From positions 147,204 through 211,203 of the forward strand of contig NZ_JAFCKF010000012.1 of assembly GCF_018130545.1 (NCBI RefSeq): a DNA stretch of 64,000 nt. Direction: 5' to 3'. The notes under the pieces are model-generated. The model saw only the letters and a list, made by a program, of their open reading frames with translations, ran no database searches and was not told where the DNA came from. Within the stretch, counting starts at the first letter, position 1. Every line of letters begins with the position of its first letter. The translations under genes were made by a program, and so were the position numbers. The stretch is from Bradyrhizobium tropiciagri. GTDB taxonomy: Bacteria > Pseudomonadota > Alphaproteobacteria > Rhizobiales > Xanthobacteraceae. Shown one piece after another: positions 17,853 to 26,834 of the stretch.

Positions 17853-17877
17853 CCCCAGCTCACCCCCTGAGCTGGGG
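17853..17877. terminator. Strong hairpin downstream of the M15-like gene
   Basis: CCCCAGCTCA (17853-17862) and TGAGCTGGGG (17868-17877) form a perfect 10-bp stem with a 5-nt loop. It lies 44 bp past the stop of the minus-strand M15-like gene, so it may end that transcript. There is no T run on either side, so intrinsic termination is uncertain and it may instead be another interspersed palindrome. Confidence 0.4.
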
Positions 17878-17920
17878 CGCGCCGGAGCGCAACGTCGAAG
17901 CGCAGCGAGGCGTGTGCCGA

Positions 17921-19000
17921 TCAGAGGCGTGAACTGACCTTGGTTGTCGCGGGCTTCGTTGCTGCCTTTGACTTAGCCCGCGTCGTCACGCCATGTCTCG
18001 CAATTCGGGTATGCCGCTTGCTAATCTGCTTTGCGTGCCTCGATGCCAGACGACGCGATGTGTATTCCTGACCATCGATCGGTCCGAGGTGCGCCGGGTC
18101 GCCGTTCAAATATGGCCGCCCGACTCCGAACTGCTTTTCGTGCTCGTCGATCCATTTCCATAGCTTCCTGGTCTCGGTCGCGCGCTCGTCCTTGCTCCCG
18201 CCATTCATGCTGATGACGTCTGCGGCGAGCCCGTGACCATAGCCTCCACGTGAGCTGCCGCCGTGATACGACTTGTCATTCGCGGCCTTCAGCCCGCTTG
18301 CAATCGACTGGCGGTAGTCGTCCCGGAATCCGCTTGTGATCCCGGGTGCCAGTCCGGCCTGTTCTGCGGCATAGAGCATATAGAACAGCTTTTGCTTGAA
18401 GGCCCGATCCATTCCTCCGATCACGTAATCCATCAGCGGCATACCGGCTTTCTCTGCCGCGTTGGGGTCCTTCCATCCGAAGTCGTTTTCGACCCGTTTC
18501 GGAATGCTGCGCGTGACGGTGATCTGCTTTTTCTTCCGCTTGATCGTCACCTCCTTCTTCTCGTAGGCGACGATCCAGTCGGTCTTCGGCGCTCGCGTGT
18601 AAAGCGCGCCAAGGAAGCGGTCGATGCACGCCTCGGCAACAAAGCATTCGTCCAGCACCAGGACTGAATCAATATTGGCCAGAGCGGTCTTGGGCGATTC
18701 GACAACGGCCGTAGCGGATGGCTGTTCGGGTTGCTGCTCGCCTGGCGTCGTTGGCAAAGCCTCGGGCGACGCGCGGCCCGTAACTGGCGGGACGCTCCCG
18801 TTGGCATCGGCCTGAGCCGACGGTTCGGATGCAATCACCAGTGGGCTCGGTCCCTCCGTGGGCGGCCCTGCACGCACGTCATGAACGGCGACACCGCATG
18901 ACAGTGTGACCACAGACGCGGCAAGGCGTGACCAACCAGCGCCGCGACCGAACCGACTTCGCCTGGCGCCATGAAGCTCTTTGAAAGAGGACATCGGCAT
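17921..19000 (-). CDS. Exported M15/LAS-like peptidoglycan peptidase-like protein
   Basis: A 359-residue protein with an N-terminal signal-like segment (SRLAASVVTLSCGVAVHDVRA). A low-complexity Pro/Ala linker (about 45-95), a central domain and a basic, Lys/Thr/Ala-rich C-terminal tail follow. The central domain carries SYHGGSSRGGYGHGLAADV and, further on, GRPYLNGDPAHLGP. These resemble the metal-binding SxHxxGxAxD and EPWH motifs of LAS/M15 peptidases, but the first His is shifted relative to the usual pattern, so activity is uncertain. TSGFRDDYRQS matches the substrate-loop region of that family. It stands alone on the minus strand. Role in cell-wall trimming is inference. Confidence 0.6.
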   Translation of the reverse strand: MPMSSFKELHGARRSRFGRGAGWSRLAASVVTLSCGVAVHDVRAGPPTEGPSPLVIASEPSAQADANGSVPPVTGRASPEALPTTPGEQQPEQPSATAVVESPKTALANIDSVLVLDECFVAEACIDRFLGALYTRAPKTDWIVAYEKKEVTIKRKKKQITVTRSIPKRVENDFGWKDPNAAEKAGMPLMDYVIGGMDRAFKQKLFYMLYAAEQAGLAPGITSGFRDDYRQSIASGLKAANDKSYHGGSSRGGYGHGLAADVISMNGGSKDERATETRKLWKWIDEHEKQFGVGRPYLNGDPAHLGPIDGQEYTSRRLASRHAKQISKRHTRIARHGVTTRAKSKAATKPATTKVSSRL

Positions 19001-19339
19001 TGGAAATCATCGTGAGCCAAGTTGATCATGGCAGCGTGCCATCGCGTTCTGAGCCTGGCAACCAGTTACCCACCGGGGAAATACGGGTGAGCGCGCAACC
19101 AAGCTGATAAGCCGCAACATTCTTCGCGCGGAGGTTTGACGGGTTTTACTGGGTTGCCGTTCGAGTTGTTTGTCGGGTCTGGGAAGCGCCTTGCGACACA
19201 GTCTCGATGTCGTTTGGCCGATCCACCATTAGGTGGATTGCTGCTCACCGCGCCGGCAAACGAGAGTCCCTCAAGGACCGGTGTCGTATCCGACAATGTT
19301 GGCGAGCGGCTGCCGCTCGCAGACATTGAAGGACCAGAC
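19001..19339. other. Intergenic region upstream of the gamma-glutamyltransferase gene
   Basis: A 339-bp gap between divergent genes with no convincing coding sequence. An open frame reaches back to 19136, but its first 68 codons do not resemble the enzyme. It contains a 7-bp inverted repeat ATCCACC-atta-GGTGGAT at 19221-19238, a possible operator or leader hairpin, and GAAGGACC as ribosome binding site before 19340. Confidence 0.5.
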
Positions 19340-20917
19340 ATGCGTGATTTCATGGCCATCGGCCGATCGGTGGCGGTTGCCGAGCGCGGCATGGCTGCAA
19401 CCTCGCACCCGCAGGCGACGCTCGCCGCGGTCGAGATGCTGAAGGCTGGTGGCAATGCCGTCGATGCCGCGGTGGCCGCGGTCGCGGTGCAGGGCGTGGT
19501 TGAGCCGCAGATGACCGGCATCGGCGGCGACTGCTTCGCACTGATTTCACCTGACGCAGGTGAGCCGATCGCGCTGAACGGCTCCGGCCGTACGCCGGCC
19601 GGTACCGATGTCGAGAAATTTGCCGCAAGCGGCGCGCGCGACATTCCGCCGACCGCGCCCGAGGCGGTGACCGTGCCCGGCGCGATCGACGCGTGGTGCC
19701 GGCTGGTCGCCGACCACGGCAGCAAGTCGCTCGAAGAGATCTTCCGGCCGGCGATCGCGGCTGCCGAGCAGGGCTTCTGCGTGACGCCGCGGGTCGCCGA
19801 GGATTGGCGCCGCTTCCGGGCCCGGATCGAGATCGACGCCAATGCCGCGGCGCAGTTCCTTCCCGGCGGCAAGGCGCCGGAGGTCGGCGACATCCGCACC
19901 CAGCCTGCGCTCGGCCGCACCCTGCGCCGGATCGCGCAGCACGGGCGCGAGGCGTTCTACGCGGGCGAGGCCGCCGACGAGATGGTGGACATCCTGCGTG
20001 GGCTCGGCGGGGCTCACAGCGCCGAGGATTTCGCGACGCAGACCTCCGACTACGTGCGCCCGATCTCGGCGCGCTATCACGACCACGATGTGGTTGAATG
20101 TCCGCCGAACGGGCAGGGCCTGGCCGCGCTGATGATCCTGCGCACGCTCGCAGGATTCGACGTCGGCGCGCTCGCGCAGGCCGATCGCATCCATCTGCTC
20201 GCCGAGGCGACCAAGGCCGCCTACCGCGCACGCGACGCCTTCTTCTGCGATCCCGCGACCGGCAAGGTCGATCCGGCCGCTTTCCTTGCCGAAGACTATA
20301 TCGGGATGATCCGCAGCAAGATCGACATGAACCGCGCCTCGGCGCCCGTGGTCTGGGACCATATCGAGCACCGCGACACGGTCTATGTCACGGTGGTCGA
20401 TCGCGACCTCAACGCGGTCTCGCTGATCAATTCGCTGTTCTATCCGTTCGGCAGCGGCATCTATGCGCCGAAGTCGGGCATCCTGCTACACAACCGCGGC
20501 TGGAGTTTTCGCGCCAGGCCCGGACATTCGAATTCGCTCGGGCCGCGCAAGCGGCCGATGCACACCATCATCCCGGGCCTGCTGCGCAAGGACGGCAGGA
20601 CCGTGATGTCGTTCGGGGTGATGGGCGGGCATTACCAGGCCGCGGGCCACGCCAATCTGATCTCGAACATCCTCGACATGAAGATGGACATCCAGGCCGC
20701 GGCCGAGGCGCCGCGCTCCTTTGCCTTCGACGGCGCGCTGTCGCTGGAGACGACGATCTCTCCCGCTATCCGCGACGAGCTGCGTGCCCGCGGCCACGAT
20801 GCGCGGTTTTCGGAGGAGCCGATCGGCGGCTGCCAGGCGATCCGCATCGACCATGCGCGCGGCGTCCTGTTCGGCGCTTCGGACCACCGCAAGGACGGTC
20901 TGGCGCTCGGGTTCTGA
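19340..20917 (+). CDS. Gamma-glutamyltransferase family protein
   Basis: A 525-residue Ntn-hydrolase of the gamma-glutamyltransferase family. The conserved opening [20 protein letters not shown] and [12 protein letters not shown] are present. The autoprocessing/catalytic Thr is in [13 protein letters not shown] (family form TTHxSVVD). The C-terminal part has the PMHTIIPG and [10 protein letters not shown] segments. I see no signal peptide, unlike the classical periplasmic enzyme, so it may act in the cytoplasm on imported gamma-glutamyl or acyl-amide compounds. Start chosen at the ATG at 19340 behind GAAGGACC. It opens a plus-strand run with an amidohydrolase, a GTPase and a transporter. Related cephalosporin-acylase-like enzymes cannot be excluded. 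Confidence 0.88.
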   Translation: MRDFMAIGRSVAVAERGMAATSHPQATLAAVEMLKAGGNAVDAAVAAVAVQGVVEPQMTGIGGDCFALISPDAGEPIALNGSGRTPAGTDVEKFAASGARDIPPTAPEAVTVPGAIDAWCRLVADHGSKSLEEIFRPAIAAAEQGFCVTPRVAEDWRRFRARIEIDANAAAQFLPGGKAPEVGDIRTQPALGRTLRRIAQHGREAFYAGEAADEMVDILRGLGGAHSAEDFATQTSDYVRPISARYHDHDVVECPPNGQGLAALMILRTLAGFDVGALAQADRIHLLAEATKAAYRARDAFFCDPATGKVDPAAFLAEDYIGMIRSKIDMNRASAPVVWDHIEHRDTVYVTVVDRDLNAVSLINSLFYPFGSGIYAPKSGILLHNRGWSFRARPGHSNSLGPRKRPMHTIIPGLLRKDGRTVMSFGVMGGHYQAAGHANLISNILDMKMDIQAAAEAPRSFAFDGALSLETTISPAIRDELRARGHDARFSEEPIGGCQAIRIDHARGVLFGASDHRKDGLALGF

Positions 20918-21236
20918 GGCGCACCGCGCAACTTCGGATTAATAGAATAATACGGCCGATTTGCCCGACATGTCAAGTCGACATGTCGGATGCCGGGACG
21001 CCGCCGGCTACTTTGCATGGGGTTGTTTTCGATGTTTTGGCAGTGCGCCCCGGCGGAGCCAGGCAATACGCAATTGCCCCGCATTGCGGGAGGCGGCGGA
21101 GCATCCACCGGACGGTGGATTGTTCCAAATGCCGACATGCCGAACGTTTGGCGTCACGCTGGTGTCGTGCGCGGTTCGGCCGCTGTGCACCGCACAGTGC
21201 GCGCTCCAGGCTTTCCCAATCGAGAAGTTGATCCGC
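20918..21236. other. Intergenic region before the amidohydrolase gene
   Basis: A 319-bp gap with the dyad at 20965-20989. An open frame continues back from the amidohydrolase to 20961, but these 92 codons contain no recognisable enzyme residues and many Cys/Arg codons typical of non-coding readthrough. I see no promoter I would defend. Confidence 0.5.
20965..20989. promoter_or_regulatory. 25-bp perfect dyad, candidate operator
   Basis: CCGACATGTC (20965-20974) and GACATGTCGG (20980-20989) form perfect 10-bp inverted arms around a 5-bp centre. The half-sites also read as two direct copies of CGACATGTC 13 bp apart. It lies 47 bp after the gamma-glutamyltransferase stop and 248 bp before the amidohydrolase start. 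With no following T run it looks more like a regulator-binding site than a terminator. Confidence 0.45.
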
Positions 21237-22904
21237 ATGACCAGGACATTCGCCGACACGGTCTTCCGCAACGGCCGGATCTACACGTCGAACCGGGCGC
21301 AGCCCTGGGCGACCTGCGCGGCCGTCAAGGCCGGCCGGTTCATCGCCGTCGGCGAGGAGCGCGATGTCGCGGCGCTGGCCGGCGAGGGGACGGCATCGGT
21401 CGATCTCGGTGGCCGGATGGCGATGCCGGGGATCGTCGACATCCACAATCACATCATGATGGGCGGGCAGGCCGATCTCTACGAGCTGCGCTTCTCCAAC
21501 GCCGACAGCATTCCTAGGATCGCCGAGACCCTGCACAAGGCGGCGTCGGTGGCCAAGCCCGGCGCCTGGATCGTCGGCGGGCAGTTCGGCAACAATCTGC
21601 TGAACGAGATGAACACCGCGGAGTCCTGCGCGCTGCTCGATGCGGCGTGTCTCGGACATCCTGTCGTGCTGCGCGATGACACCTATCACAATCGCTGGGC
21701 GAGCTCGGCGGCGCTGCGGCTCGCCGGCGTACAGGCCACCACCTCCGATCCGACCGACGGCGAGATCGGCCGCGACCTCAAGACCGGGACTTTGACCGGG
21801 ATCATGATCGAGGCTGCCTCCGGCCTCGTCGAGCGCGCGCTGGCGGCGTCAGGTCACTACACGGCCGAGATGGACCGCGCGGCGGTGGCTCGTTCGATCT
21901 CGGTGCTGAATGCCTATGGTGTCACCGCCTTCATCGACGCCGCCAGCATGCAACCGATCATGGCGGCGCTGAAGGGGCTCGACGATCGCGGCGAGCTCAC
22001 CGCCTGGGCGGTCTGCGCGATGCCGGTGGTCGAGCCGGGCTTTATGTTCGGCAAGGCCGGCGAGGAACTGTTTGCGTTGCGCGAGGATTACCGCGGCGCG
22101 CATGTGAAGCCCGACTATGTGAAGGTGTTCCTCGACGGCGTGCCGGGCGCCAAGACCGCGGCGTTCCACGAGCCGTATGTCGCCGATCCCGTACGCGGCT
22201 GCTGCTTCCGCGGCGCCACCATGCTGACCGTGCCGGACCTGATCCGCTGGCTCGGGCGCTGCGAGAAGCTCGGCCTTGCCGCCAAGATCCATTGCGCGGG
22301 AGATGCCGCGGTGACGCAGGCGCTCGACGCCATCGACGTCGTGCGCAGCTTCAACGGCCCAACCCATCTGGTCCATCAGATCGCACATGCGAGCTACATC
22401 GCGCCTGATGACATCAAGCGCTTCGCCGAACTCGGCGTCGCGGCCGACCTGTCGCCGATCATCTGGTATCCGACCGTCTTCCTCGAGGCACACAAGGCCG
22501 CGATGGGCGAGGAGCGCGCACAGCGCTTCTGGCCGAACAAGGATTTGAAGGAGGCTGGCGCGTTGATGGCCGGCGGCTCGGACTGGCCTGTCATCCCGAT
22601 CCCCGATCCCTGGCAGGGCATTGAGGGCATGGTGACAAGGCAAAACCCCACCGGCGATTTTCCCGGCAAGTCGCTGTGGGCGGAGCAGGCGCTCGATCTC
22701 ACCACCGTGATCGACATCTACACCATCGACGCCGCGCGCGCGGCCGGGCTCGGCCAGTCGATCGGCTCGATCGAGGTCGGCAAATCGGCCGATCTGATCG
22801 TGCTCGACCAGATGATCTTCGACATCCCGCCGGATCAATTGGCCGATACGCGGGTCGAAATGACCTTCTTCGAGGGCCGCAAGGTCTACGAGCGGGGCAA
22901 GTGA
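21237..22904 (+). CDS. Amidohydrolase family protein, YtcJ/AdeC-like metal-dependent hydrolase
   Basis: A 555-residue amidohydrolase (family 3, YtcJ-like) with the small beta-sandwich start FRNGRIYTSNRAQPWATCAA and metal motif GIVDIHNHI (HxH). Later metal and substrate segments include KIHCAGDAAV, HLVHQIAHASYI and the C-terminal GGSDWPVIPIPDPW (Asp ligand). Substrates of the family range from cyclic amides to N-acylated compounds. The ATG at 21237 has GAGAAG upstream. Its stop overlaps the start of the COG0523 GTPase by one base (TGATG), so they are translationally coupled. This suggests the GTPase helps supply the metal. Confidence 0.88.
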   Translation: MTRTFADTVFRNGRIYTSNRAQPWATCAAVKAGRFIAVGEERDVAALAGEGTASVDLGGRMAMPGIVDIHNHIMMGGQADLYELRFSNADSIPRIAETLHKAASVAKPGAWIVGGQFGNNLLNEMNTAESCALLDAACLGHPVVLRDDTYHNRWASSAALRLAGVQATTSDPTDGEIGRDLKTGTLTGIMIEAASGLVERALAASGHYTAEMDRAAVARSISVLNAYGVTAFIDAASMQPIMAALKGLDDRGELTAWAVCAMPVVEPGFMFGKAGEELFALREDYRGAHVKPDYVKVFLDGVPGAKTAAFHEPYVADPVRGCCFRGATMLTVPDLIRWLGRCEKLGLAAKIHCAGDAAVTQALDAIDVVRSFNGPTHLVHQIAHASYIAPDDIKRFAELGVAADLSPIIWYPTVFLEAHKAAMGEERAQRFWPNKDLKEAGALMAGGSDWPVIPIPDPWQGIEGMVTRQNPTGDFPGKSLWAEQALDLTTVIDIYTIDAARAAGLGQSIGSIEVGKSADLIVLDQMIFDIPPDQLADTRVEMTFFEGRKVYERGK

Positions 22905-23992
22905 TGGCAGCAATGGATCAGATCCCGGTCACGGTGCTGACCGGCTTCCTCGGCAGCGGCAAGACCACGGTGCTGAACCATCTGCTGCGGCAGAAGGAGC
23001 TCAACGGCGTCGTCGCCATCATCAATGAGTTCGGCGAGGTGGCGCTGGATCATCTGCTGGTCGAGAGCAGCGAGGATCGCCTGGCGCTGCTCGACAATGG
23101 CTGCATCTGCTGCTCGGTGCGCGAGGATCTGATCGAGACGCTGGCTGACCTCGCGTCACGCCGCGCCGCTGGCACGATCCCACCGTTCCACCGTGTGCTG
23201 GTCGAGACCACCGGGCTCGCCGATCCCGTGCCGGTGCTGCACACGCTGATGACGGCGCCCGATATCGTCGGCCGCTACCGAATCGACGGCGTGGTCGCGA
23301 CCGTCGATGCCGTCAACGGTGCGCGCACGCTCGAGATGCACGGCGAGGCCGTCAGGCAGATCGCGGTGGCCGACCGGCTGCTGGTGACCAAGACCGATCT
23401 CGCCGCTGATGATGAATTGTCTCGGCTCGATGTCCAACTTGCGGCGATCAATCCGGTCGCGACGCGGTCTCACGTGCGGAACGGGATCGTCGATCCAGCG
23501 AAGGTTCTCGATGCCGGGCTGTTCGATCCGTCAGCCCGATCCGCCGATGTCGTCAGCTGGTTCGATCTGGCAGCGCAGGCGGCGAGCGCGCCGCATCATC
23601 ACGCGGATCATGATTGCGACGACGAGACATGTGGGCATCACAGCCACCATACCCACGACGCCGGCGTGTCGTCCTACAGTCTTGTTATCGACGAGCCGAT
23701 CCAGCGTGAGGCGTTCATACGCTGGCTCGACTATGTCGCCGCGCTGAAGGGCGAGGACCTGCTGCGCTTCAAGGCCATCGTGCATGTCGCCGAGCAGCCC
23801 GATGCGCCGCTGGTGGTGCATGGCGTGCAGCACGTGTTCCATCCGCCGATCACGCTTGCCGGCTGGCCATCTGCGGATCGGCGCTCGCGGCTCGTCTTCA
23901 TCGTGCACGGCATCCCGCGCCAGATCATCGAGAACACCTTGTGCAAATTTGCCGCGGTGAGCCGCAACGCGATTCAAAGATCGGCGGCCTGA
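22904..23992 (+). CDS. COG0523 (CobW/YjiA/ZigA-like) metallochaperone GTPase
   Basis: A 362-residue G3E-family GTPase: Walker A GFLGSGKT (residues 14-21), the metal-binding CxCC motif Cys67-x-Cys69-Cys70 in DNGCICCSV, Walker B-like VETTGLADP, and LVTKTDLA for base recognition. A His/Asp/Cys-rich stretch (from about residue 231) separates the GTPase from the C-terminal CobW_C domain. Relatives deliver zinc or other metals. It is coupled to the amidohydrolase gene by TGATG. An interspersed repeat begins directly after its stop. The client enzyme (amidohydrolase, or another metalloenzyme) is inferred from position only. Confidence 0.9.
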   Translation: MAAMDQIPVTVLTGFLGSGKTTVLNHLLRQKELNGVVAIINEFGEVALDHLLVESSEDRLALLDNGCICCSVREDLIETLADLASRRAAGTIPPFHRVLVETTGLADPVPVLHTLMTAPDIVGRYRIDGVVATVDAVNGARTLEMHGEAVRQIAVADRLLVTKTDLAADDELSRLDVQLAAINPVATRSHVRNGIVDPAKVLDAGLFDPSARSADVVSWFDLAAQAASAPHHHADHDCDDETCGHHSHHTHDAGVSSYSLVIDEPIQREAFIRWLDYVAALKGEDLLRFKAIVHVAEQPDAPLVVHGVQHVFHPPITLAGWPSADRRSRLVFIVHGIPRQIIENTLCKFAAVSRNAIQRSAA

Positions 23993-24038
23993 AGCATGAT
24001 CCGGAAAAGTGCGAAGTGGTTCCGAAAAGATCATGCTC
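23993..24038. repeat. Interspersed repeat, 'agcatgatccgg' family (copy 1)
   Basis: A 46-bp element with perfect 9-bp inverted ends AGCATGATC/GATCATGCT and an internal ccggaaaa...ttccgaaaa pair. A second copy in the opposite orientation lies at 38286-38334. Elements of this type are scattered in Bradyrhizobium-like genomes. It begins one base after the COG0523 stop. Confidence 0.75.
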
Positions 24039-24086
24039 AAAGACGAGCGAGACGTAGTTCAGACAATTGTTTCAGGGGAGAGGGAC

Positions 24087-25400
24087 ATGACTGAGAATTC
24101 AAAAACGACAGCGTCCGGCCGGTTCGACCGGCGCACGCTGCTGAAAGCGGCGGGTGCCACCGGTCTTGCATCCGCGATGAACGTACCGCTGGTCAACGTC
24201 GCACGCGCCGCCGGCAACACCATCAAGATCGGCTGGGTCGGCTGCCTGTCCGGCGTCCGCGCCCAGTTCGCCGAGCCCGATCCCTGGATCCATGAGCGCA
24301 TCAAGGTGCGACTGAAGGACGGCCTGAAGATCGGCGGCAAGACCTACCAGGTCGAGCTGGTGTTCAAGGACAATCAGTCCGATCCGAACCGCTCGTCGGT
24401 GATCGCAAGTGAGCTCGTGCTGCGGGAAAAATGCGACCTGATCCTGATCGAGGACGGCGACGCCCAGCCGCCGGTGCAGGAGCTTGCCGATGCCCGCGGC
24501 ATTCCGACGATCTCGACCCAGGTGCCGTGGCAGGGCTGGATGTTCCCGCGCAAGTCGACGCCGGACAAGGGCTTTCCCTACAGCTACCATTTCTTCTGGG
24601 GCGCCGACGACGTCGCCAGGAACTTCCTCGGCATGTGGCAGTCGGTCGAGACCAACAAGAAGGTCGGCACGCTCTATATCGACAACCCACCGGGCCAGGC
24701 GTTCTCCGATCCCAAACTTGGTCTGCCGGCGGGCATCTCGGGGGCTGGTTATCAAGAGTTCTCTGCCGGCAAATTCCAGATCGCGACCGACGATTTCACC
24801 AATCAAATAGCGCTGTTCAAGAACAACGGTGTCGACATCGTCTCCGGCTTTACCTTCAGCAATCACTGGGTGACGCTGTGGAACCAGGCGGCGCAGGCCG
24901 GCTTCAAGCCGCAGATCTGCACGGTGGCGGCGGCCTTCCTGTTCCCGGCCGCAGTGAACGCGCTCGGCGATCGCGGCGACGGCATGTCGACCGAGGTGTG
25001 GTGGACGCCGGCCTATCCGTTCAAGTCGTCGCTGACCGGACAGAGCGCCGCCGAACTCGCCGCCGAGTGGGAGAAGACCACCGGCAAGCAGTGGACCCAG
25101 CCGATCGGCTATGCGCATGCGCTGTGGGAGGTCGGGCTCGCGGCGCTGCAGAACAGCGATCCCAAGGACAAGAACTCGCTGCGCGACGCGATCGCCGGCC
25201 TCGACATGGAGACCGTGGTCGGCCGGGTGAAGTTCAAGGACAGCCCGATCAAGAACGTCGCGGTGACCTCGCTGTCGGGCGGGCAGTGGCGCAAGACCAA
25301 GGGCGGCAAGTCGAAATACGAGCTCTTGATCGTGCACAACGGCACCGCGCCGTTCATCCCGAAGCAGGCCGATCTCCAGCTGCTCTCCAAGCTGGCCTGA
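24087..25400 (+). CDS. ABC transporter substrate-binding protein, Liv type, Tat-exported
   Basis: A 437-residue periplasmic binding protein of the branched-chain family. It has a twin-arginine signal (FDRRTLLKAAGATGLAS...VARAAG) and a mature start IKIGWVGCLSGVRAQFAEP. I chose the ATG at 24087 because GGGGAGAGGG precedes it; the earlier frame runs into the interspersed repeat. It starts a complete Liv-type transporter (G, F, H, M genes follow), likely importing the substrate of the upstream amidohydrolase and gamma-glutamyltransferase enzymes. The ligand is unknown. Confidence 0.88.
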   Translation: MTENSKTTASGRFDRRTLLKAAGATGLASAMNVPLVNVARAAGNTIKIGWVGCLSGVRAQFAEPDPWIHERIKVRLKDGLKIGGKTYQVELVFKDNQSDPNRSSVIASELVLREKCDLILIEDGDAQPPVQELADARGIPTISTQVPWQGWMFPRKSTPDKGFPYSYHFFWGADDVARNFLGMWQSVETNKKVGTLYIDNPPGQAFSDPKLGLPAGISGAGYQEFSAGKFQIATDDFTNQIALFKNNGVDIVSGFTFSNHWVTLWNQAAQAGFKPQICTVAAAFLFPAAVNALGDRGDGMSTEVWWTPAYPFKSSLTGQSAAELAAEWEKTTGKQWTQPIGYAHALWEVGLAALQNSDPKDKNSLRDAIAGLDMETVVGRVKFKDSPIKNVAVTSLSGGQWRKTKGGKSKYELLIVHNGTAPFIPKQADLQLLSKLA

Positions 25401-25401
25401 G

Positions 25402-26133
25402 ATGGCACCGCTTCTGCGCGTCAGCGGGCTCTCGAAGCGTTTCGGCGAGATCGTGGTCGCCGACAATGTCAGCTTCGCGCTGGCGCGCGGCGAATGCCTT
25501 GGCGTGATCGGCCCCAACGGCGCCGGCAAGAGCTCGCTGCTCAACCTGATCGTCGGCCTGCTTACGGCCGACGACGGGTCGATCATGCTCGACGACAAGG
25601 AGATAACAGGGTTGCCGCCGCATCGCCGGGCGCGGATGGGGCTCGGGCGCGCGTTCCAGATCCCGCAGCCGTTCCCGCATCTCTCGGTCTACGAGAACGC
25701 GTTGGTCGCAGCGTCCTATGGCGCCGGCCTCTATGGCGAGGCGGCGTCGAGCTGGACCATGGAAGTGTTGCAGCGGACCGGGCTCGACGCCAAGGCGGAC
25801 AAGCTCGCCGGCGCCTTGCCTCTGATCGATCGCAAGCGGCTGGAATTCGCCAAGGCACTGGCCTCGAAGCCCAAGCTGATCCTGCTCGACGAGATCGCGG
25901 CCGGACTGACCGAGCCCGAGGTCGAGCGTCTGGTCGCGATCATCAAGTCGGTGAAGGCCGACCACGCCATGATCTGGATCGAGCACATTCCGCACGCTTT
26001 GCGTGCGGTGTCGGATCGCATCCTGGTGCTCGATTTCGGCCGCAAGGTGCTCGAGGGGCCGCCGGCGGAGGTCATGGACAGCGCGGTGGTGCGCGAGATC
26101 TATATGGGATTGAAGGCCGATGGCGTTGCTTGA
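25402..26133 (+). CDS. ABC transporter ATP-binding protein, LivG type (second transporter)
   Basis: A 243-residue ATPase with Walker A GPNGAGKSS and Walker B LILLDEIAAGLTEPE. DEIAAG replaces the usual DEPxAG, and the normal signature LSGGQ is replaced by a LPLIDRKRLEFAKAL stretch, so the signature motif is degenerate. H-loop IEHIPHALR is present. Whether it is a less active subunit or simply diverged is unclear. It starts one base after the binding-protein stop and overlaps the LivF-type gene by 14 bp. Confidence 0.88.
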   Translation: MAPLLRVSGLSKRFGEIVVADNVSFALARGECLGVIGPNGAGKSSLLNLIVGLLTADDGSIMLDDKEITGLPPHRRARMGLGRAFQIPQPFPHLSVYENALVAASYGAGLYGEAASSWTMEVLQRTGLDAKADKLAGALPLIDRKRLEFAKALASKPKLILLDEIAAGLTEPEVERLVAIIKSVKADHAMIWIEHIPHALRAVSDRILVLDFGRKVLEGPPAEVMDSAVVREIYMGLKADGVA

Positions 26134-26818
26134 TGTGAACGGCCTGCAGATCTTCTACGGCGATCTCCAGGCCGTGTTCGACATGAACTTCACCGTCGCG
26201 GATGGCGAGGCGGTGGCGCTGGTCGGCGCCAACGGCGCCGGCAAGTCGACGTTCCTGAAGGCCCTGGTCGGGCTCAACGAAGAGCGGCGCGGAGCGGTGC
26301 ATTTCGACGGCATCGACATCTCGCAGATGCCGGCCGAAGACGTCTCGCGGCTCGGCCTCATCATGGTGCCCGAGGGGCGCCTGCTGTTCGACTCGCTGAC
26401 GATCGAGGAGAACCTCTTGATGGGCAGCGTCAACCGGCGCAAGGGCAGCTGGACCTTGCGGCGGGTGTTCGACCTGTTTCCAATACTTGAGGAGCGGCGG
26501 CGGATGTTTCCCGGCCAGCTCTCCGGCGGCCAGCAGCAGATGGCGGCGATCGGCCGTGCGCTGATGTCGAACCCGCGCCTCTTGCTGTGCGACGAGATCT
26601 CGCTCGGGCTCGCGCCCGTCGTGGTCGAGCAGATCTATCGCTCCTTTGCCGACATCCGCCGCGAGGGGACTGCGGTGGTGCTGGTCGAGCAGGACGTCAA
26701 GCGCGCGCTCGCGACCTCCGAGCGGATCTATTGCCTGTTGAAGGGGCGGGTGTCGCTGACCGGCCCGGCGCAAGGGTTGCAGCCGGAGCAGCTGACCCAC
26801 GCCTATTTCGGAAACTAG
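26120..26818 (+). CDS. ABC transporter ATP-binding protein, LivF type (second transporter)
   Basis: A 232-residue ATPase with Walker A GANGAGKST, signature LSGGQQQMAAIGRAL, Walker B LLLCDEISLGL and H-loop VEQDV. Its canonical signature contrasts with the altered one in the neighbouring LivG-type subunit, as expected for a heterodimer with one consensus composite site. It overlaps the upstream gene by 14 bp. Confidence 0.9.
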   Translation: MALLDVNGLQIFYGDLQAVFDMNFTVADGEAVALVGANGAGKSTFLKALVGLNEERRGAVHFDGIDISQMPAEDVSRLGLIMVPEGRLLFDSLTIEENLLMGSVNRRKGSWTLRRVFDLFPILEERRRMFPGQLSGGQQQMAAIGRALMSNPRLLLCDEISLGLAPVVVEQIYRSFADIRREGTAVVLVEQDVKRALATSERIYCLLKGRVSLTGPAQGLQPEQLTHAYFGN

Positions 26819-26834
26819 CCAGGATTGTCATGAC

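Larger units (their letters stand above)
17265..17920. other. Repeat-containing intergenic region without a convincing gene
   Basis: A 656-bp gap. It holds a long inverted repeat (17308-17431), a 10-bp direct repeat CGACAATTGC at 17680-17689 and 17693-17702, and a strong hairpin at 17853-17877. A plus-strand frame at 17398-17643 begins inside the inverted repeat and shows no family signature, so I do not call it a gene. Confidence 0.6.

Noticed and set aside
20965-20989. The 25-bp dyad as a terminator for the gamma-glutamyltransferase gene.
   Set aside because: It has no T run after either arm, and the half-sites look like protein-binding palindromes. Kept as an operator candidate instead.
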